From Oxalobacteraceae bacterium (GTDB lineage Bacteria > Pseudomonadota > Gammaproteobacteria > Burkholderiales > Burkholderiaceae_D), in the NCBI GenBank assembly GCA_010024875.1, contig RGFZ01000026.1:1-35243 (forward strand): a stretch of 35,243 nucleotides of DNA, written 5' to 3'. The notes under the pieces were generated by a model that did no database searches, was not told the origin of the DNA, and saw nothing but the letters and a program-made list of their open reading frames with translations. Positions 32,205-35,243 of this stretch are shown piece by piece (the stretch's first letter is position 1; every line of letters begins with the position of its first letter). The translations under genes were made by a program, and so were the position numbers.

Positions 32205-33693
32205 TTACATCCGGAACACGCCAAAGCGCGTCTCGGGAATCGGCGCATTCAGCGATGCGGACAAGCCAAGCCCAAGGACCGTGCGGGTATCTGCCGGATC
32301 GATGATGCCATCGTCCCATAGGCGTGCGCTCGCGTAGTAAGGGTGACCTTGCACTTCATACTGATCGCGGATCGGGCGCTTGAAGGCTTCTTCTTCGTCG
32401 GCACTCCAGCTGCCACCTTTGGCTTCGATGCCATCGCGACGCACGGTAGCCAACACACTGGCGGCCTGCTCACCGCCCATCACCGAGATGCGGGCATTCG
32501 GCCACATCCACAACATGCGCGGTGAGTAGGCACGACCGCACATGCCGTAATTACCAGCGCCAAAGCTGCCGCCAATGATGACCGTGAATTTCGGCACCGC
32601 GGCTGTCGCGACTGCCGTCACCATCTTCGCGCCATGGCGGGCAATGCCTTCGTTCTCATACTTGCGCCCAACCATGAAGCCGGTGATGTTCTGCAAAAAG
32701 ACGAGAGGTATTTTCCGCTGACAGCACAGCTCGATGAAATGCGCACCCTTGACCGCCGATTCGGAAAACAGAATACCGTTGTTAGCGATGAGACCGACTG
32801 GCATACCGTGAAGATGTGCAAAGCCGCAGACCAGCGTGGAGCCAAACCGTGGCTTGAACTCATCCAGCTCGCTACCATCCACGATGCGAGCAATGATTTC
32901 GCGCACATCGAAGGGCTTGCGGGTGTCGGTAGGGATCACGCCATACAGCTCGCTCGGGTCATAACGCGGCGGCACAGGCTCGCGTAGCAGCAAGGGCTCG
33001 GGCTTCTTGCGATTGAGATTGCCGATCAGCGTGCGCGCCAGCGACAGCGCATGCAGATCGTCCTGCGCGAGATGGTCAGCCACTCCGGAGAAACGAGTGT
33101 GCACATCGCCTCCGCCCAGATCTTCGGCACTCACCACCTCGCCTGTTGCGGCCTTGACCAGCGGTGGGCCGCCAAGAAAGATCGTTCCCTGATTTTTTAC
33201 GATGATGGATTCATCACTCATCGCCGGCACATAGGCGCCACCGGCGGTGCAAGAACCCATAACCACGGCGATCTGCGGAATGCCCTGTGCGGACATATTC
33301 GCCTGATTAAAAAAGATGCGGCCGAAATGATCGCGATCAGGGAATACATCATCTTGATTCGGCAGGTTTGCACCGCCGGAATCCACCAGGTAGATGCAAG
33401 GAAGATTATTCTGCTGCGCAATCTCTTGCGCACGCAGATGCTTCTTCACCGTCATCGGGTAGTAGGTCCCCCCCTTGACAGTCGCGTCATTGCACACAAT
33501 CACGCACTCAATGCCTTTGACACGACCGATGCCGGTAATGATGCCGGCGCAGGGCGCGGCGTGGTCATACATGTTGAATGCAGCGCAGCTTCTCGCAGTG
33601 CGCTCGGAGTTCATCCACCAGCGTCTGCATCGCTGCGGCATTGGCCGCGAACTCGGCCGAGCGTGGATTGAGTTGGCTGTCGATGGCGGGCAT
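32205..33693 (-). pseudogene. liuB: methylcrotonyl-CoA carboxylase beta subunit, disrupted by internal deletion and frameshift
   Basis: The carboxyltransferase subunit transfers CO2 from biotin to 3-methylcrotonyl-CoA. From the ATG at 33693 (AAGGA 5 nt upstream) the frame reads [20 protein letters not shown] and [14 protein letters not shown], the normal N-terminus, then stops at TGA 33567-33565 after 42 codons. The rest, from about 33590 in another frame ([20 protein letters not shown]), continues uninterrupted to FGVFRM. It includes [58 protein letters not shown] and [17 protein letters not shown]. About 40 residues expected between the two parts (the GGG..RGKLLPRERID region) are missing, which also shifts the frame. 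The 497-codon frame beginning at 33698 joins out-of-frame N-terminal sequence to the body and is not the true protein. Confidence 0.82.
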
Positions 33694-33720
33694 GGCATTC
33701 CTTGAAAAACTTAAGCTAGC

Positions 33721-34116
33721 TTAGGCTTTGATATCGCCATCGACATACCACCAGCGGCCGTCGCGACGAATAAAACGGCTAGTCTCATGCAGTCGGCGCG
33801 CGCGACCGCCCACCTTGGCGCGCGCGATGAATTCCACAGTGCCATCATTGCCCTCTTCCTGAGCGGCGCGCACTTCGAGCCCATCCCATTTGATGCTGGG
33901 CTCGATAAGCTCCTCGGCGGGGCAGGTGGCGGGATCCCAGGTCGCTTTCAGGTAGGCCTCGTTAGCCAGTACGTAGGCGGTGTAACGTGAGCGCATCAGC
34001 TGCTCGGGTGTTTGCGGTAACTCGGCTTCGCTAATAAACCGGCCGCAACAGGTTTCAAGGGCTTCTCCGCCACAGGGGCAAGGCTTGACGATTTGTATGC
34101 TCATAGTGTCTGACAT
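33721..34116 (-). CDS. YchJ-like (UPF0225) SEC-C motif protein
   Basis: The 131-residue protein has a Cys-rich zinc motif PCPCGGEALETCCGRFI near the N-terminus, then LMRSRYTAYVLANEAYLKATW, GTVEFIARAKVGGRARRLHE and SRFIRRDGRWWYVDGD, the standard YchJ pattern with an NTF2-like fold. Function is not established. The ATG at 34116 overlaps the dehydrogenase stop by one base (TGATG); another ATG at 34104 is possible. It lies between acyl-CoA dehydrogenase and carboxylase genes without an obvious metabolic link. Confidence 0.85.
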   Translation of the reverse strand: MSDTMSIQIVKPCPCGGEALETCCGRFISEAELPQTPEQLMRSRYTAYVLANEAYLKATWDPATCPAEELIEPSIKWDGLEVRAAQEEGNDGTVEFIARAKVGGRARRLHETSRFIRRDGRWWYVDGDIKA

Positions 34117-35243
34117 CAGATTGCCAGTGCGCGTCCTATTAAAATCTTTTGAATATCGCTGGTACCTTCGTAAATCTGACAGACACGCACATCGCGATAA
34201 ATACGCTCGACTGGAAAATCTGCAAGGTAACCATAGCCCCCATGGATCTGTATCGCATCGGTACAGACCTTCTCGGCCATTTCGCTCGCCAGCAATTTTG
34301 CCATCGCTGCCTCTTTCAGGCATGGCAAGCCGGCATCCTTCATCGCCGCTGCATGCCAGACCAACTGGCGCGCCGCCTCGATCTGCGTCGCCATGTCGGC
34401 CAGACGGAACTGTACCGCCTGATGCTCGAACAGGGTTTTTTCAAAGCTTTGCCGGTCTTTCGAGTAAGCGAGTGCCGCTTCAAATGCTGCGCGTGCCATG
34501 CCTATCGCCTGTGCAGCGATGCCGATACGGCCACCTTCCAGGCCAGACAACGCGATCTTGTAGCCCATGCCTTCTTCGCCGATCAGATTCTCGGCAGGCA
34601 CTCGGCACTCTTCAAACACGATCTGTGCGGTGTCGGACGAATGCTGGCCGAGTTTTTCTTCGATACGCGCGACGATGTAGCCCGGCGTGTTGGTCGGCAC
34701 CCAGAACGCGCTAATGCCGCGCTTGCCTGCCCCTTTGTCGGTGATGGCCATCACGATCGCCACATCCGCATGCTTGCCGCTGGTGATGAATTGCTTGACG
34801 CCGTTGATCACATAGCTGTCGCCATCGCGTCGTGCTGTCGTGCGTAACGCCGACGCATCGCTGCCTGCATGCGGCTCGGTCAGACAGAATGCACCCAGCA
34901 TCTCGCCTTTCGCCAGCGGTAGCAGCCATTGCTGCTGTTGCTGTTCGTTAGCGAAAGCCATGCCGATGCTGCACACTGGACAGTTGTTGACCGAAATGAT
35001 GGTCGAGGTGCCGCCATCACCGGCTGCGATTTCTTCCAGTACTAGCGCCAGCGACAAGTAGTCGAGTCCGGCACCACCCAATTCTTGCGGCACAGCGACG
35101 CCAAAAGCACCTAGTTCGGCCAACTGTCTGAGCGCGTCTTTCGGAAATTCATGCTCGCGGTCCCAGCGAGCGGCATGCGGTGCGAGCTGCTGCTGCGAAA
35201 AATCGCGCAGCGCGTCGCGGATCATTTGATGTTGTTCTGAGAG
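34116..35243 (-). CDS. acyl-CoA dehydrogenase (5' end outside window)
   Basis: FAD enzyme that makes the alpha,beta-double bond in an acyl-CoA and passes electrons to ETF. The frame stays open to the window edge: the residues before the first ATG (LSEQHQ) continue the usual N-terminus, so the true start lies about 5-10 codons upstream and the ATG at 35225 is internal. Motifs are GAFCLTEPHAGSDASAL, FITSGKHADVAI, KDRQSFEKTLFEHQAVQF and IHGGYGYLADFPVERIYRD. The catalytic Glu appears to be in IYEGTSDIQKI, as in short/medium-chain enzymes; isovaleryl-CoA dehydrogenases carry Gly-Ala-Gly-Thr there and place the base elsewhere. I therefore call it a short-chain or branched acyl-CoA dehydrogenase rather than isovaleryl-specific. 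Confidence 0.92.
   Translation of the reverse strand, partial: LSEQHQMIRDALRDFSQQQLAPHAARWDREHEFPKDALRQLAELGAFGVAVPQELGGAGLDYLSLALVLEEIAAGDGGTSTIISVNNCPVCSIGMAFANEQQQQQWLLPLAKGEMLGAFCLTEPHAGSDASALRTTARRDGDSYVINGVKQFITSGKHADVAIVMAITDKGAGKRGISAFWVPTNTPGYIVARIEEKLGQHSSDTAQIVFEECRVPAENLIGEEGMGYKIALSGLEGGRIGIAAQAIGMARAAFEAALAYSKDRQSFEKTLFEHQAVQFRLADMATQIEAARQLVWHAAAMKDAGLPCLKEAAMAKLLASEMAEKVCTDAIQIHGGYGYLADFPVERIYRDVRVCQIYEGTSDIQKILIGRALAI

Noticed and set aside
33572-33698. Accepting the 497-codon frame from 33698 as an intact carboxylase beta subunit
   Set aside because: Its first 40 or so residues ([15 protein letters not shown]) are nonsense, whereas the correct N-terminus is visible one frame over from the ATG at 33693. 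The continuity is accidental.
33721-34323. Longer start for the YchJ-like gene at 34323
   Set aside because: The extra 69 residues lie inside the acyl-CoA dehydrogenase gene in another frame and are not conserved in type; the TGATG junction at 34116 gives the natural start.
34116-35243. Naming the acyl-CoA dehydrogenase isovaleryl-CoA dehydrogenase (liuA)
   Set aside because: The catalytic-region motif YEGTSDIQ is of the short/medium-chain type rather than the isovaleryl type, so operon context alone is not enough.

Overview
The window reads as ordinary chromosomal DNA of an aerobic, metabolically versatile betaproteobacterium, most likely Burkholderiales (Oxalobacteraceae- or Burkholderiaceae-like). 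The basis is moderately high G+C, PQQ biosynthesis genes, Liv-type ABC transporters linked to acyl-CoA ligases, a leucine/acyl-CoA catabolic cluster and dispersed palindromic repeats of the type common in these genomes. The family-level placement is inference. I see no rRNA, tRNA, CRISPR array, insertion sequence or phage.

Layout. (1) 1-3054, minus strand: PQQ cofactor operon pqqB-pqqC-pqqD-pqqE. pqqE runs off the left edge, pqqD is cut down to 39 codons, and no recognisable pqqA lies upstream of pqqB. (2) 3192-6275, plus: proline iminopeptidase, then a translationally coupled pair (SRPBCC protein and zinc alcohol dehydrogenase) ending in a strong bidirectional terminator. (3) 6360-7615, minus: two small outer-membrane beta-barrel proteins. 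(4) 7810-12601, minus: trehalose module GH15-otsB-otsA joined by ATGA overlaps; OtsA carries an unusual N-terminal two-TM sensor-like module. (5) 12953-21582, plus: acyl-CoA ligase, Liv-type ABC transporter (ATPase, two permeases, periplasmic binding protein, second ATPase) and a PaaK-like ligase. This looks like an uptake-and-activation operon for an organic acid, and it is interrupted by palindromic repeats. (6) 21711-24475: two divergent, unrecognised genes with Ser/Thr/Pro-rich N-termini, separated by a 593-bp repeat- and palindrome-rich gap. This is the most unexplained part of the window. (7) 24556-25536, plus: nitronate monooxygenase-family protein. (8) 25582-35243, minus: leucine/acyl-CoA degradation operon (acyl-CoA dehydrogenase, YchJ-like protein, broken methylcrotonyl-CoA carboxylase beta, BioA, carboxylase biotin subunit, HMG-CoA lyase, thioesterase, DUF1289, PH-like membrane protein, MBL hydrolase).

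How the parts fit. The liu-type operon would turn 3-methylcrotonyl-CoA into HMG-CoA and then acetoacetate, with BioA supplying biotin for the carboxylase. The Liv operon would import an acid and activate it to its CoA thioester. OtsA/OtsB make trehalose and the GH15 enzyme may remodel or hydrolyse it.

The most notable observations are gene lesions in otherwise conserved genes: an in-frame internal loss in pqqD, an out-of-frame internal loss in the carboxylase beta gene, and the absence of a recognisable pqqA. These are either real decay or sequence/assembly errors and should be checked before metabolic conclusions are drawn. Other observations are the sensor-OtsA fusion, the inverted-repeat element inside the liv operon, a 9-bp tandem repeat abutting the bioA stop codon, and the divergent unknown gene pair with perfect palindromes between them.
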